The notes under the pieces were generated by a model. It was not told the origin of the DNA and searched no databases. It saw nothing but the letters and a program-made list of their open reading frames with translations. A program made the translations under genes and the position numbers. From NCBI GenBank assembly GCA_963840805.1, contig CAWJAJ010000016.1, positions 186,001 through 250,000 of the forward strand: a stretch of DNA of 64,000 nt, read 5' to 3'. This DNA is from CADEEN01 sp963840805 (GTDB lineage: Bacteria > Pseudomonadota > Gammaproteobacteria > Burkholderiales > Burkholderiaceae_C). Position 1 is the first letter of the stretch. Each line of letters opens with the position of its first letter. Of this stretch, positions 17,663-27,613 are shown in pieces.

Positions 17663-18127
17663 GGCGATGTCTTTCTGACTGCGTCACTTGCCGGGTCCCG
17701 CCCCGGCGGGCGGGTAACTTTCATTTGCGGCCTCAAATGAAAGTCACCAAAGCAAAGAGGCTGAATGCAACACCCTTCGGTTCGTTCTTCGCGCCTTGCC
17801 CGCCCGGCCCGGCGGGCCACCTGGAGACGCCGCCGCAGCTCGAAGCAACAGCGCACTCGACGAGGCCTCGCTTCGCGTTGGCCTTGTATCCAGCGAACCT
17901 GCGCGGGCGAGGCTTGGCGAGGCCCGCGCCGACGAGTGCGCGGCTGCTCCGATCCGCAGCGGTGCGTCCAAGTGGCCCGCCGGGTCGGGGCTCCGCAGCG
18001 TGCAGAACGCATGAGAGGTTTTGCATTGAGGGCCTTTGCTTTGGTGACTTTCATTTGGCCCCCCAAATGAAAGTTACCCGCCCGCCGGGGCGGGACCCGG
18101 CAAGCAACGCAGTCAGAGAGACATCGC
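17663..18127. repeat. Palindromic intergenic repeat element, copy B (~465 bp)
   Basis: Same design as copy A. Outer arms are cgatgtctttctgactgcgt on the left and its near reverse complement at 18105-18126. Next comes gccgggtcccgccccggcgg, mirrored on the right as ccgccggggcgggacccggc. Then actttcattt and aaatgaaagt hairpins lie in each arm (17717-17726 with 17735-17744; 18047-18056 with 18065-18074), flanked inward by accaaagcaaag and its complement ctttgctttggt. The centre is more diverged than in copy A. It sits between prfB and the HAD gene. No protein is encoded; translated fragments are shadows. Confidence 0.85.
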
Positions 18128-18187
18128 AAGAAAGTGCCCACGGCCATTGGCCGCGCGGGTCACGCGAAGCGCCGTGGAGCCACTGAC

Positions 18188-18875
18188 GTGATCGAGGCGC
18201 TGATCTTCGACATGGACGGCACGATGATCGACTCGATGGGTCACCATCGGCAGTCGTGGATCGAGTTCGCGCGCCGCCATGCCCTGATCGATCGAGGTCG
18301 ACGAGTTGATGCGCCGCACCACCGGCCGCACCGGTGCCGAGTGCATGAACGACTTGTTCCAGCGCGAGTTCGACCGCGACGAATCGTGGGCCCTGATCGC
18401 CGAGAAGGAACAGATCTACCGCGAGCTGTTCGCGCCCGAGTTCCGCGAGGTCGCGGGCTTTCGTAGCTTCGCCTCGCGGGCGCACGCCCATGGCTTCAGG
18501 CTCGGCGTCGGCACCGCCGGCGATCGCCACAACATCGCGTTCGCGATGCAGCACCTGGCGATGGACCCGGCGCCTCAGGCCATCGTCGGCGGCGACGAGG
18601 GCCTGCCCGGCAAGCCCGAGCCGGCGATCTTTCTCGAAGTGGCGCGGCGCCTGGGCGTCGCGCCGGCCCGCTGCGTGGTGTTCGAGGATGCGCCGTTCGG
18701 CATCGAGGCCGCGCGCCGCGCCGGCATGGCCGCGGTGGCGGTGTGCAGCAGCCACGGCGCCGATGAACTGGCCGGCCCGCATGTGCTGGCCGCGATCGAC
18801 CATTACAGTGGCGCGGCTGCGGCCGGCGTGCTGGCGAAGCTGACAACGATAACGGAGACTTTCCATGCTGCGTGA
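18188..18875 (+). CDS. HAD superfamily phosphatase, beta-phosphoglucomutase/phosphoglycolate-like (one frameshift)
   Basis: About 228 residues. HAD motif I is EALIFDMDGTMIDSM (nucleophile Asp and the Asp two residues on), motif II is VGTAGDRHNIAF, motif III is the Lys in LPGKPEPAIFLEVARRL and motif IV is CVVFEDAPFGIEAARRAGM. The cap insert after motif I (SWIEFARRHAL and following) places it in the phosphoglucomutase-like class IA HADs, which dephosphorylate small sugar phosphates. GTG at 18188 is the only start that keeps motif I. One base is inserted near 18290 between ALID and VDELMRRTTGRTG. Its 3' end overlaps the pepN start by 11 bases. Confidence 0.82.
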
Positions 18876-21573
18876 AGGCACTGCCCCGCTCATCCGCCGC
18901 GAGGATTACGCCGCGCCGGCATTCTGGATCCGCAGCGTCGAGTTGACCTTCGACCTCGACGGCGCGAAGACCCTGGTGGCCAGCAAGCTGCGCATCGAGC
19001 GCAACCATGCCCATGCCGCGCAGCCGCTGCGCCTGCACGGCGACGCACTGACACTGCTGCGCGTGATGGCCGATGGCGAGAGCGTGGCGTTCCGCCACGA
19101 CAACCGACGGTTCGCTGGTGATCGACAACCCGCCCGCCGCCGACGCCTTCACGCTCGAGATCCGCAACACCTGCGCGCCCGACAAGCAACACCCAGCTGT
19201 CGGGCCTGTACACCTCCGAGTCGGGCCTGTTCACGCAATGCGAGGCGGAGGGCTTCCGCCGCATCACCTACTTCCTCGACCGGCCCGACGTGATGGCCGT
19301 CTACACCGTGACGCTGCGCGCGGACAAGGCGCGCTTCCCGGTGCTGCTGGCCAACGGCAACCTCGTCGAGCAAGGGGACCTCGACGGCGGCCGCCACTTC
19401 GCCAAGTGGCACGACCCGTTCCCCAAGCCGAGCTACCTGTTCGCGCTGGTGGCGGCCAAGCTGTCGGTGCGGCGCCAACAGATCCGCACCCGCGGCGGCA
19501 GGGAGCACCTGCTCGAGGTGTACGTCCGGCGCGAAGACCTCGGCAAGACCGAACACGCGATGAATTCGCTGGTGGCCGCTATCGTCTGGGACGAGGCGCG
19601 CTTCGCGCTGCCGCTGGACCTCGAACGCTTCATGATCGTGGCCGTCGGCGACTTCAACATGGGCGCGATGGAGAACAAGGGGTTGAACATCTTCAACACC
19701 CGCTTCGTGCTGGCCAGCCCGGCCACCGCCACCGACGACGACTACCTCGGCATCGAGAGCGTCGTCGGCCACGAGTACTTCCACAACTGGACCGGCAACC
19801 GCGTCACCTGCCGCGACTGGTTCCAGTTGTCGCTGAAGGAGGGCCTGACGGTCTTCCGCGACCAGGAGTTCTCGATGGACATGGCCGGCTCGGCCTCGGC
19901 CCGCGCCGTCAAGCGCATCAGCCGACGTGAAGAGCCTGCGCGCGATGCAGTTCCCCGAGGATGCCGGGCGCGATGGCCCACCCGGTGCGGCCCGACCAGT
20001 ACGTCGAGATCAACAACTTCTACACCCCGACGATCTACGAAAAGGGCGCCGAGGTGGTGCGGATGATGCACACGCTGGTCGGCCGCGATGGCTTCGCGCG
20101 CGGCATGGCCTTGTACTTCCAGCGCCACGACGGCCAGGCCGTGACCTGCGACGACTTCGCGCAGGCCATCGCCGACGCCAACCCCGGCAGCGCATTGTCG
20201 ACCCGGCTCGACGCCTTCAAGCGCTGGTACTCGCAGGCCGGCACACCGCACGTCACCGCGCGCGGCCGCTACGACGCGCACGACGCCGCACCTACACGCT
20301 CGGCTTCGAGCAGCACGGCGCTGCCGACGCCGGGCCAGCCGACGCAAGCTGCCGTTCGTGATCCCGATGGCCGTCGGGCTGGTCGGCCGCGACGGCCGCG
20401 CGCTGCCGCTGCAGCTCGAGGACGAAGCGCCGCACCGCAGCCACCGAGCGCGTGCTGGTGCTCGACGAAGCCAAGAGCTTCTACACCTTCGTCAACATCG
20501 ACGGCGAGCCGGTGCCGTCGCTGCTGCGCGGCTTCTCGGCCCCGGTGATCCTGGCCGAGCCGCTGTCGGACGCCGACCTGCTGGTGCTGCTGCAGCACGA
20601 CAGCGACCCCTTCAATCGCTGGGAGGCCGGCCAGCGGCTGGCGACGAACCGGCTGCTGGCCGCCATCCGGGACGCGGCCGACCCGCGCGACGTGAGACTC
20701 GACGCCGCGTACCTCGAGGCCATGCGCGCCGTGCTGCACCACCCGCAACTCGATGCCGCGTTCAAGGCGCTGCTGCTCGCGCTGCCCGACGAGAACCTGA
20801 TCACCGAGCAGATCGACGCCGCTGTCGATCCGCAGCGCATCCACGCCGTGCGCGATGCTGTGCTGGCGCAACTGGCGCGCGAGCTGCACGGCGATTGGGT
20901 GTGGGCCTTCGAGGCGCACCGGGTCGTGGGCGCCTACACGCCCGACCCGGTGAGCGCCGGCCGGCGCGCGCTGGCCAACCTCGCGCTGGCGATGCTGTGC
21001 CTCGACGCCGCGGCGACCGGGGATACGGTGTGGCCCGGCCGGGCCTACCAGCAGGTCAAGGATGCCACCAACATGACCGAGCGCCTCGGCGCGCTGGCCG
21101 CGCTGACCGACGCGCACGCAGCGCTGGCCGACCGCGCACTGGCCCACTTCCACGCCCAGTTCCGGGACGAAGCGCTGGTGATCGACAAGTGGTTCGCCGG
21201 GCAGGCGCGCATGCCCGAGCGCAGCGACGGCCGCGTCTTCGCGCGTGTGCGCCAGCTGATGCAGCACCCCGACTTCACGCTGAAGAACCCCAACCGCGCG
21301 CGCAGCCTGATCCAGGCGTTCTGCAGCTTCAACCCGGCGGCCTTCCACCGCGCCGACGCGGCCGGCTACGTGTTCTGGGCCGAGCAGGTGACGCAGATCG
21401 ACGCGATCAACCCGCAACTGGCCGCGCGCGTCGCGCGCGCGATGGACCGCTGGAGCCACCTCGCCGAGCCCTACCGCTCGGCAGCCCGCGAAGCGATCTC
21501 GCGGGTCGCGGCCAAGGCCGACTTGTCCAGCGGCGTGCGCGAGATCGTCGAGCGGGCGCTGGCGCAGGCCTGA
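18865..21573 (+). CDS. pepN: Aminopeptidase N, M1 family (about eight frameshifts in the first two thirds)
   Basis: A zinc metallopeptidase of about 900 residues removing N-terminal residues from peptides in the cytosol. The exopeptidase motif VGDFNMGAMENKGLNIF and the zinc motif VVGHEYFHNWTGNRVTCRDWFQLSLKEGLTVFRDQEF are intact (HExxH followed by Glu), as is DAGAMAHPVRPDQYVEINNFY. The C-terminal helical domain runs uninterrupted from about 20450 to the end, finishing VREIVERALAQA. Indels near 19105, 19190, 19922, 19968, 20290, 20310, 20343 and 20443 each change the frame, while the protein stays recognisable in the next one. No residue of the active site is lost, so error is likelier than decay. 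Confidence 0.9.
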
Positions 21574-21576
21574 CCG

Positions 21577-22797
21577 TCAGCCGCGGTCGAGCACCTTGGC
21601 GACGGGCAGCCCGCGCAGCCGTGCCGCCTCCGGCAGCGCGCTGCCGAGCAGCGGCCGCAGGTAGCCGAGGAACGCCGCGGTCACGTCGTTGCCGGCGGGC
21701 GCGATGAAGGCGTCGTCCATCACCTTGGTCTTCGCCGCCACCACCTCGAGCGGCTGCAGCACGATGTCGATCGCGTAGTCGCCGACGCGGCGGATCGCCA
21801 CCGAGCCGTTGCGGTCGCCGAGCAGCGCGTACTGCACCGCCCGCTCGCCGACTTCGCGCGCCTCGCGCGCGTCGACATCGCTGACGCAGCCGAGGAAGCT
21901 GCGCTGCAGGTAGCCGAAGGTGTCGCCGCGCACGCGCTTGATGCCCGTCTTGGCCTTGATCTCGTCGCACAGCAGGTCGGCCAGCGCGCCGGTGCCCGAG
22001 AGCTGCACGTTGCCGTGGGCGTCGCGCTCGACGCTGGTGGCCAGCTTGCTGGCGATCGGCCTCGCCGACTGGCATCGTGGATGCCTTCGGACACCGCCAC
22101 CACGCAGCGGCCGAGGCGGCCGTGCACGGCCTTCACGTCGGCGAGGAAGCTGCTCGATCTCGAAGGTGCGCTCGGGCAGGTAGATCAGGTGCGGGCCGTC
22201 GTCGGGCTGGATGCGCGCCGCCGCAGACGCGGCAGTCAGAAAGCCGGCGTGGCGGCCCATCACCACCGCCACGTACACGCCCGGCAACGCGGCGTTGTCG
22301 AGGTTGGCGCCGGCGAAGGCCTGCATCACGAAGCGCGCGGCCGAGGCGAAGCCGGGCGTGTGGTCGTTGCCCATCAGGTCGTTGTCGATGGTCTTGGGCA
22401 CATGGATCGCGCGCAGCGGGTAGCCGGCCTTGGCGGCCTCTTCGGCGACGATGCGCACGGTGTCCGACGAGTCGTTGCCGCCGATGTAGAAGAAGTGCGT
22501 GATGGCATGCGCGCGCAGCACCGCGAGCATCTTCTGGCAGTAGGCGAGATCGGGCTTGTCGCGCGTCGAGCCCAGCGCCGAGGCCGGCGTGGCCGCCACG
22601 CGCTCGAGGTGCAGGCTGGTCTCCTGCGCCAGGTCGACGAAATCCTCGTTGATCACGCCGCGCACGCCGTGGCGCGCGCCGTAGATGCGCTCGACGCTGC
22701 CGAAGCGCCGCGCTTCCTGCACCACGCCGGCCAGCGATTGGTTGATCACGGCGGTCGGGCCGCCGCCTTGGGCGACGAGGATTCGGACTGCGGGCAT
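21577..22797 (-). CDS. pfp: Pyrophosphate-dependent 6-phosphofructokinase (two frameshifts)
   Basis: About 405 residues. PFP interconverts fructose-6-phosphate and fructose-1,6-bisphosphate with pyrophosphate, reversible in glycolysis and gluconeogenesis. The sequence has the nucleotide-site loop VAQGGGPTAVINQSLAGVV, the catalytic region FFYIGGNDSSDTVRIV (GGND of PPi enzymes rather than GGDG of ATP enzymes), VPKTIDNDLMGNDHTPGF, and VVMGRHAGFLTAASAA. Frames change near 22145 and 22070 around the segments KAVHGRLGRCVVAVSEGI and ASKLATSVERDAHG. It is convergent with pepN, with only 3 bases between the stops. Betaproteobacteria often use this enzyme in place of ATP-PFK. Confidence 0.9.
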   Translation of the reverse strand: MPAVRILVAQGGGPTAVINQSLAGVVQEARRFGSVERIYGARHGVRGVINEDFVDLAQETSLHLERVAATPASALGSTRDKPDLAYCQKMLAVLRAHAITHFFYIGGNDSSDTVRIVAEEAAKAGYPLRAIHVPKTIDNDLMGNDHTPGFASAARFVMQAFAGANLDNAALPGVYVAVVMGRHAGFLTAASAAARIQPDDGPHLIYLPERTFEIEQLPRRREGRARPPRPLRGGGVRRHPRCQSARPIASKLATSVERDAHGNVQLSGTGALADLLCDEIKAKTGIKRVRGDTFGYLQRSFLGCVSDVDAREAREVGERAVQYALLGDRNGSVAIRRVGDYAIDIVLQPLEVVAAKTKVMDDAFIAPAGNDVTAAFLGYLRPLLGSALPEAARLRGLPVAKVLDRG

Positions 22798-22903
22798 CGG
22801 GACGCTCCTGGCAATGGCAACAGCCGTGATTGTGCCCACAGCCGCAGCCCGGTCGCGGGCGCGACAGCGCCACCGCCCCGACGCCCGCACAATCGCGCCC
22901 ACG

Positions 22904-23576
22904 ATGGGAACCCTGTATCTCGTGCGCCACGGCCAGGCCTCGTTCGGCGCCGCCGATTACGACCAGCTGAGCCCCCTCGGCCAGCGCCAGTGCGTGCGGC
23001 TGGGGGCGTGGTTTCGCGAGCGCGGCACGCGCTTCGATGCGGTGCTCACCGGCACGCTGCGCCGCCACGCCCAATCGCTGGCCGGCATCGAGGAAGGCCT
23101 GCAGGCGCGCCACGACGCGCTGGCGCTGCCGGGCCTGAACGAGTACGACAGCGAGGCCGTCATCCGCGCGATCCAACCCGGGCCAGTGGCCGGGCCGGCG
23201 ACGCCCGAGCAGGTGCGCCAGCACTTTCGCCTGCTGCGCCAGGGCCTGGCGCAATGGATGGCCGGCGCGACGCAGCCGCAAGGCATGCCGGCGCATGCCG
23301 AGTTCGTCGCCGGCGTGGTGCAGGCGCTCGACCACGTGCGCGCGCACCATGGCGACGGCACCGTGCTGGTCGTTTCCAGCGGCGGCCCGATCGCCACCGC
23401 GATCGGCCATGTGCTCGGCCTCGGCGCCGAGGCCACGATCGAGCTCAACCTGCACATCCGCAACAGCGCGGTCAGCGAGTTCAAGGTCGGCCCGAAGCGC
23501 CACACGCTGATCACCTTCAACACCCTGCCCCACCTCGACGCCGCGGCCGACACCGGGCTGGGTGACCTACGCCTGA
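22904..23576 (+). CDS. Histidine phosphatase family (phosphoglycerate mutase-like) protein
   Basis: About 223 residues. The phosphohistidine motif is TLYLVRHGQASFG near the N-terminus; the second catalytic segment is VSSGGPIATAIGHVLG, where the usual His is replaced by Ser-Gly-Gly. The C-terminal HIRNSAVSEFKV is typical. An extra base near 23556 changes the frame just before the natural ending WVTYA and stop at 23574. Without correcting it the frame would read on through the tRNA fragment to 23692, which I regard as artificial. Substrate is unknown. It is divergent from pfp, with 106 bases between the starts. Confidence 0.8.
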
Positions 23577-23602
23577 CCGCTATAAACCCGCGCTTTCAAA
23601 GC

Positions 23603-23646
23603 GCCGGTGTAGCTCAGTTGGTAGAGCAGCGCATTCGTAATGCGAA
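23603..23646 (+). pseudogene. Truncated tRNA-Thr(CGT): 5' half only, with its own promoter
   Basis: These 44 bases are identical to positions 1-44 of the intact tRNA-Thr at 39366: acceptor 5' strand, D arm, anticodon cgt at 23636-23638 and the 3' side of the anticodon stem. Identity then stops abruptly (aatattcatt instead of the variable loop and T arm). A tataaa -10-like box lies at 23581-23586, matching tataat before the intact copy. It cannot fold into a tRNA. It is the left member of a direct repeat bracketing 23.6-39.4 kb and looks like a junction left by integration or recombination at the tRNA. Confidence 0.85.
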
Positions 23647-24067
23647 ATATTCATTGTGGTGCCATGGTATTTCTTTGCAGATGCCGGGCTGATGCCGTGG
23701 GTCGCTAGTGCTGTTGGTGTGGCAGCGGTTATGAATTCATTGCTGACTCGACCAGGAGAGTCTTGAAGTTTCCACATCACAAGGCGCTGCATCGGGCAAT
23801 TTGTTCGCTGACGCTCGCAAATTTCCGCTGAGCGCGGCGTTGGGCATCGCGACAGGCACAGCGAATGTCGCTGGTGGGTCGCTTGCACGCCTGCAGCACG
23901 CTCACCTGAATGATCCCGACGCGAGTGCAGCGCTCCTTCGCGAACTTCCGCTCATCGCTCCCTTTGTCGGGTGAGAACACCCTTGCGGGTTTCGACGCGA
24001 GGGTCGGCGACGGGCTGTCAGCCGCTATTCATTCCGACTGGACTGAAAGCGATGCCGTGCCAATCGC
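23647..24067. other. Gene-poor, visibly more A+T-rich segment next to the tRNA fragment
   Basis: This stretch has far more A and T than its surroundings (atattcattg, ggtatttctttgcag, atgaattcattgctgac) and no reading frame with the G/C third-position bias of the neighbours. Short open frames on both strands resemble nothing I recognise. Its position right at the tRNA break suggests residue of a mobile element or of an attachment region. Confidence 0.5.
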
Positions 24068-24971
24068 TCAAGGCCAGGCCAGGCGCCGCGGCTTGCCGCC
24101 GCCGTCCCACTGCCACAGCGCACCGTCTTCTGCGATCGCGATCGTCGCCGTGTCGCCGGCGGCCACTGCGCGCACGCGGTCCATGATCTTCGCCGGCTCC
24201 ATCGCGAAGCCCTCGCCCCAGGCCCACAGGCTGCCGTCGCCGCGGATCGCCAGCGAATGGCGCGAGCCGGTGGCGATCGCCACCGCGCCGCGGAAGATTT
24301 GGCCCCAGCGGTCGGCCTTGTCGCCCAGGCCGTGGTGCGAGAGCGGACCGAAGCGGTTGCCGCCGGTGCCCATCACGCTGCCGTCGCGCGCGAGGTGGAT
24401 CGCATGGCCGGTGTGCGCGCGCACCGCGACCGCGTCGCGCGCGGTGGCGACGAAGGTGTCGGTCGCCTTGAGCAGCCCGTCGCCGTACTGGCCGCGGTGC
24501 GCCAGGCCCTTGACGAACAGCGCGCCGTCGCGCGTCACGTAGTAGTCGGCGCTGTCGCCGATGCAGGCGTCGACCACGCCTTCGGCCACGCGTGTCGGCG
24601 CCGCAGCACTGGTGCGGCCGTGACCAGAGCACGCCGTCACGATCGATCGCGAACCAGCCCGAGTCGCCGGCGGCGAAGCGCGTGACGCCGGTCATCAGCG
24701 TGCGCGCGGCCGCGGGGTCGCTGTCCCAGGTGAGCAGCGTGCCGTCGCGGCGCAGCGCGAACCAGGCGTCCTTGCCGACACCGACCTGCACCACGTCGCG
24801 CAGCATCGCGCGCGGCGCGCCGCGGCCGGTCCAGCCGTGGGCCACGCCATCGCGCAGCGCCATGTGGCGCTCGTAGTACGAGGCCAGCTCGCGGCCCGAG
24901 CTGTCGGCGATGGTGTCGGTGGCTGTCATCGACGTGGCGACCGCGAGGATGAGTGCGGCGAGCGCCCTCAT
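24068..24971 (-). CDS. Exported RCC1-repeat (beta-propeller) protein (one frameshift)
   Basis: About 300 residues. RALAALILAVATSMTA is a signal peptide after the Met at 24971. The body has RCC1-like blades of about 50 residues: VVQVGVGKDAWFALRRDGTL, VTRFAAGDSGWFAIDRDGVL, VVDACIGDSADYYVTRDGAL, AVAIATGSRHSLAIRGDGSL, VRAVAAGDTATIAIAEDGAL, each with the small-residue/strand/DG pattern. The frame slips near 24605. Its start overlaps the stop of the downstream-listed racemase as ATGA, so it is the last gene of the minus-strand catabolic operon, an unexpected partner there. A binding or scaffolding role in the periplasm is likely; no enzyme motif is seen. Confidence 0.7.
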
Positions 24972-25715
24972 GGCCTTTCGAGCAGACGCGCGATCGGCGC
25001 CGGCAGGCCCTGGTGCGGCTTGCGCGGCACGGGGGCGTAGCTGCCCTGCGTGGCGCGCTGCGGACGCAGGCGCACCATCGACTCGGCGTGGCGCACCGCG
25101 CTGGACACGCCATCCACCGTCGGCACCGGCAGGCGGCCGGCGAGGGTGCGCGCCAGCCCAGCCAGCGGCGCACCTGCCAGCACGATCACGTCGGCGCCAT
25201 CCTCGGCCACGCAGCGCTGCGGCGAGCGCAACCAGCGCCTCGCCCTGGTTGCCCTGCACGTTGCCGATGTCGGCCAGCGGCTCGTCGAGCGCACGGATGC
25301 TCGCCAGGCGCGACTCGAGCCCGTAGTGCTGCACCGTCTCGCGGTACCAGGCCTTGATGCGCTGCGAGATGGCGACGATCGAGAAGCGCCCGCCGAGCAG
25401 GCAGGCGCTGGCCAGCGCCGCTTCGGTCAGGCCCGTCACCGGGCACGGCAGCGCCTCGCGCAGGCCGCCCAGGCCCGGGTCGCCGAAGGCGGCGACGATC
25501 ACCGCGTCGAAGCGCTCGTGGTGTTCGGCGGCGAGCTGCGCCGCGGCGTAGGCGCCGATCAGCGCCTCGAATCGCGTCTCGATGTAGGCCACGCCGAACG
25601 GTGCCGTCAGCACCTCGAGCGTGGTGCCGGGCGAGGCGCTGCGCTCGGCTTCGGCGCGGATCAGCTCCGAGACGCTGTCGGAGATGTTGGGGTTGATCAG
25701 CAGCAGGCGCGTCAT
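24968..25715 (-). CDS. Asp/Glu/hydantoin racemase family protein (one frameshift)
   Basis: About 247 residues. The start MTRLLLINPNISDSVSELI matches hydantoin and allantoin racemases (RILLINPNTS). The two catalytic cysteines of this fold are not both in standard form: AAFGDPGLGGLREALPCPVTG has Asp where many have Cys, while VIVLAGAPLAGLARTL replaces GCAGM. It may therefore be a different racemase, an isomerase or an inactive homologue. SYAPVPRKPHQGLP near the C-terminus is shared with the family. The frame changes near 25215. ATGA overlaps join it to the hydantoinase before it and the RCC1 protein after it. Confidence 0.78.
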
Positions 25716-27145
25716 GAGCGCGGCTCCCCTCGTGTGGGTTGCAAGGTCGGCGGCCCGCAGCGCAGGAAGCGGCCCCGGCCGGCGCGCGGATGGAAGCTCT
25801 TGCCGTCCCACACCACCTCGCCGCCGACCAGCGTGAGCGCTGGCCATGCGGCGAGCGTCATGCCCTCGTAGGGCGTGTAGTCGACCGCATGGTGCAGATC
25901 GCCGTTGCGAACGACGCGCTCGCCCTCGCCCCAGATCACCAGGTCGGCATCGCTGCCGATCGCGATCGTGCCCTTGCGCGGATGCAGGCCATAGGCCTTG
26001 GCCGGGTTGGTGGCGGTGAGTTCGACGAACTTGTGCAGCGTGATGCGACCCGCCAGCACGCCCTCGGAGTACAGCAGCGGCAGGCGCGTCTCGAGGCCGG
26101 GGATGCCGTTGGGGATGTGGCGGAACGCGACTTCGCTGGCCGCCGGGCTTCTTGCCCTCGGGCGCGTCGTACCGGAACGGCGCATGGTCGGAGCGAGAAC
26201 ACGGTGAACAGGCCGTCGCGCGAGGCCCTGCCAGATCACCTGCTGGTTGCCCTTGTCGCGCGGCGGCGGGCTGCAGACGCACTTGGCGCCGAGGTAGCTG
26301 TCGTCGATGCCGAGGTCGGCCGCGGTGAGGAACAGGTACTGCGGGCAGGTCTCGCCGAACACCGACAGGCCGTGCGCGCGCGCCCAGCGGATCTGCTCGA
26401 CCGCCTCGCGGCCCGACACGTGCACGATCAGGATCGGCACGTCCACCAGCTCGGCCAGCGCGATCGCGCGGTGCGTGGCCTCGCGCTCCACCAGCATCGG
26501 GCGCGCGTGGGCGTGAAAGCGCGGCGCGGTGCGGCCGGCGGCCTCCAGCCGCTTGGTGAGCCACTCGATGCAGTCGGCGTTCTCGGCGTGGATCATCGCC
26601 ATCGCGCCATGCTCGCGCGCCACCGCCAGCACATCGAGGATCTGGCCGTCGTCGAGCTTCAGGTCGTCGTAGGTCATGTAGATCTTGAACGACGTGTAGC
26701 CCTCGGCGATCAGCGCCGGCAGCTCCTCGGTCAGGACCGCAGGCGTCGGGTCGCTGACGATCAGGTGGAAGGCGTAGTCCACATGCGCCTTGCCTTCGGC
26801 GCGGCGGTGGTAGTCGTCGACCGCGGCGCGCAGCGAGTGGCCCTTCGCCTGCGCCGCGAACGGGATCACGGTGGTGGTGCCGCCGCAGGCCGCCGACGCG
26901 CGTGCCGGTGTCGAAGTCGTCGGCCATGCGCGCCGGTGGCGGCATCGGCTGGTCGAGGTGGCAATGCGCATCGACGCCGCCGGGCGTGACCACGCGGCCC
27001 GCCGCATCGATCTCGCGCGGCGCAGCCGGCAAGCCCTGCGCCGAGCTGCGACGATGCGCCCGCCGGCGATGCCGATGTCGCCGTCGAACACATCGGCAGC
27101 GGTGGCGATGCGCGCGCGGCGCACGACGAGGTCGAATGGGGTCAT
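25712..27145 (-). CDS. Dihydropyrimidinase / D-hydantoinase family cyclic amidohydrolase (several frameshifts)
   Basis: About 470 residues, a binuclear metal amidohydrolase that opens cyclic amides such as dihydropyrimidines, hydantoins or allantoin. N-terminus DLVVRRARIATAADVFDGDI; metal ligands GGVDAHCHLDQPM; the carboxylated Lys in YTSFKIYMTYDD; His in MAMIHAENADC and LIVHVSGREA; the Asp in the FSSDHAPF segment; C-terminal DADLVIWGEGERVV. The amidohydrolase tail FHPRAGRGRFLRC is typical of D-hydantoinases. Frame changes occur near 27050, 26885, 26210 and 26155 without loss of ligands. It is coupled by ATGA overlaps to the deaminase upstream and the racemase downstream, so it should be the central enzyme of this pathway. 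Confidence 0.87.
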   Translation of the reverse strand: MTPFDLVVRRARIATAADVFDGDIGIAGGRIVAARRRACRLRRARSMRRAAWSRPAASMRIATSTSRCRHRRAWPTTSTPARASAACGGTTTVIPFAAQAKGHSLRAAVDDYHRRAEGKAHVDYAFHLIVSDPTPAVLTEELPALIAEGYTSFKIYMTYDDLKLDDGQILDVLAVAREHGAMAMIHAENADCIEWLTKRLEAAGRTAPRFHAHARPMLVEREATHRAIALAELVDVPILIVHVSGREAVEQIRWARAHGLSVFGETCPQYLFLTAADLGIDDSYLGAKCVCSPPPRDKGNQQVIWQGLARRPVHRVLAPTMRRSGTTRPRARSPAASEVAFRHIPNGIPGLETRLPLLYSEGVLAGRITLHKFVELTATNPAKAYGLHPRKGTIAIGSDADLVIWGEGERVVRNGDLHHAVDYTPYEGMTLAAWPALTLVGGEVVWDGKSFHPRAGRGRFLRCGPPTLQPTRGEPRS

Positions 27146-27613
27146 CGCGATGGCGCCTCCTCGAACACGCGCCGCGCCTCGTCCTCGAGCGCGGGCCCGA
27201 TCACCTCCACCGGCCGCATGCCGCTGGCCAGCACGTCGGCGGCAGTGCAGCAGCAGCTCGTCGGCATCGGGCCCGCCGAGCACGTCATCGCTCTCGATCG
27301 AAAGGCCGAACACGACGCGGCCGACGCCGCTCCAGTACAGCGCGCCGGCGCACATCGGGCAGGGCTCGCCGCTGGCGTAGACGGTGCAGGCGGCCAGCTG
27401 TCGCGGTCGAAGCGCTGCGAAGCCGACGCGCACCAGGTTCAGCTCGGCGTGCGCGGTGACGTCGCGCTCGGTGAGCTGCGTGTTGCAGGCTTCGAGCAGC
27501 ACCGGCCATCGGCGTCGGCGAGCAGCGCGCCGTAGGGCTGGTTGCCGGCGTCGCGCGCGGCGCGCTGACAGCGCGATCGCCGCGCGCAGCAGACGCTGGT
27601 CGATCGGACTCAT
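27142..27613 (-). CDS. CMP/dCMP-type zinc deaminase (nucleoside/guanine deaminase-like; frameshifts)
   Basis: About 155 residues with the cytidine-deaminase fold: TAHAELNLVRVG supplies the zinc His and catalytic Glu (HAE), and YASGEPCPMCAGALYWSGV supplies the PCxxC zinc cysteines. The arrangement TERDVTAHAE and the GALYWSG segment are like guanine deaminase/tRNA adenosine deaminase relatives acting on a free base. Frame changes near 27500 and 27240 affect the second helix and the C-terminus, which ends EEAPSR in the corrected frame. ATGA overlaps on both sides place it in the operon with the hydantoinase and maleate-isomerase-like protein. A deaminase feeding a hydantoinase suggests an amino- or imino-substituted cyclic ureide as substrate. 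Confidence 0.8.

Noticed and set aside
23603..23692. C-terminal extension of the histidine phosphatase through the tRNA fragment
   Set aside because: It arises from one inserted base near 23556; the corrected frame ends naturally with VTYA and a stop before the tRNA promoter.
23777..23980. 67-codon minus-strand frame in the A+T-richer segment
   Set aside because: No recognisable family, no ribosome site, and unlike the codon usage of neighbouring genes; left as unassigned DNA.
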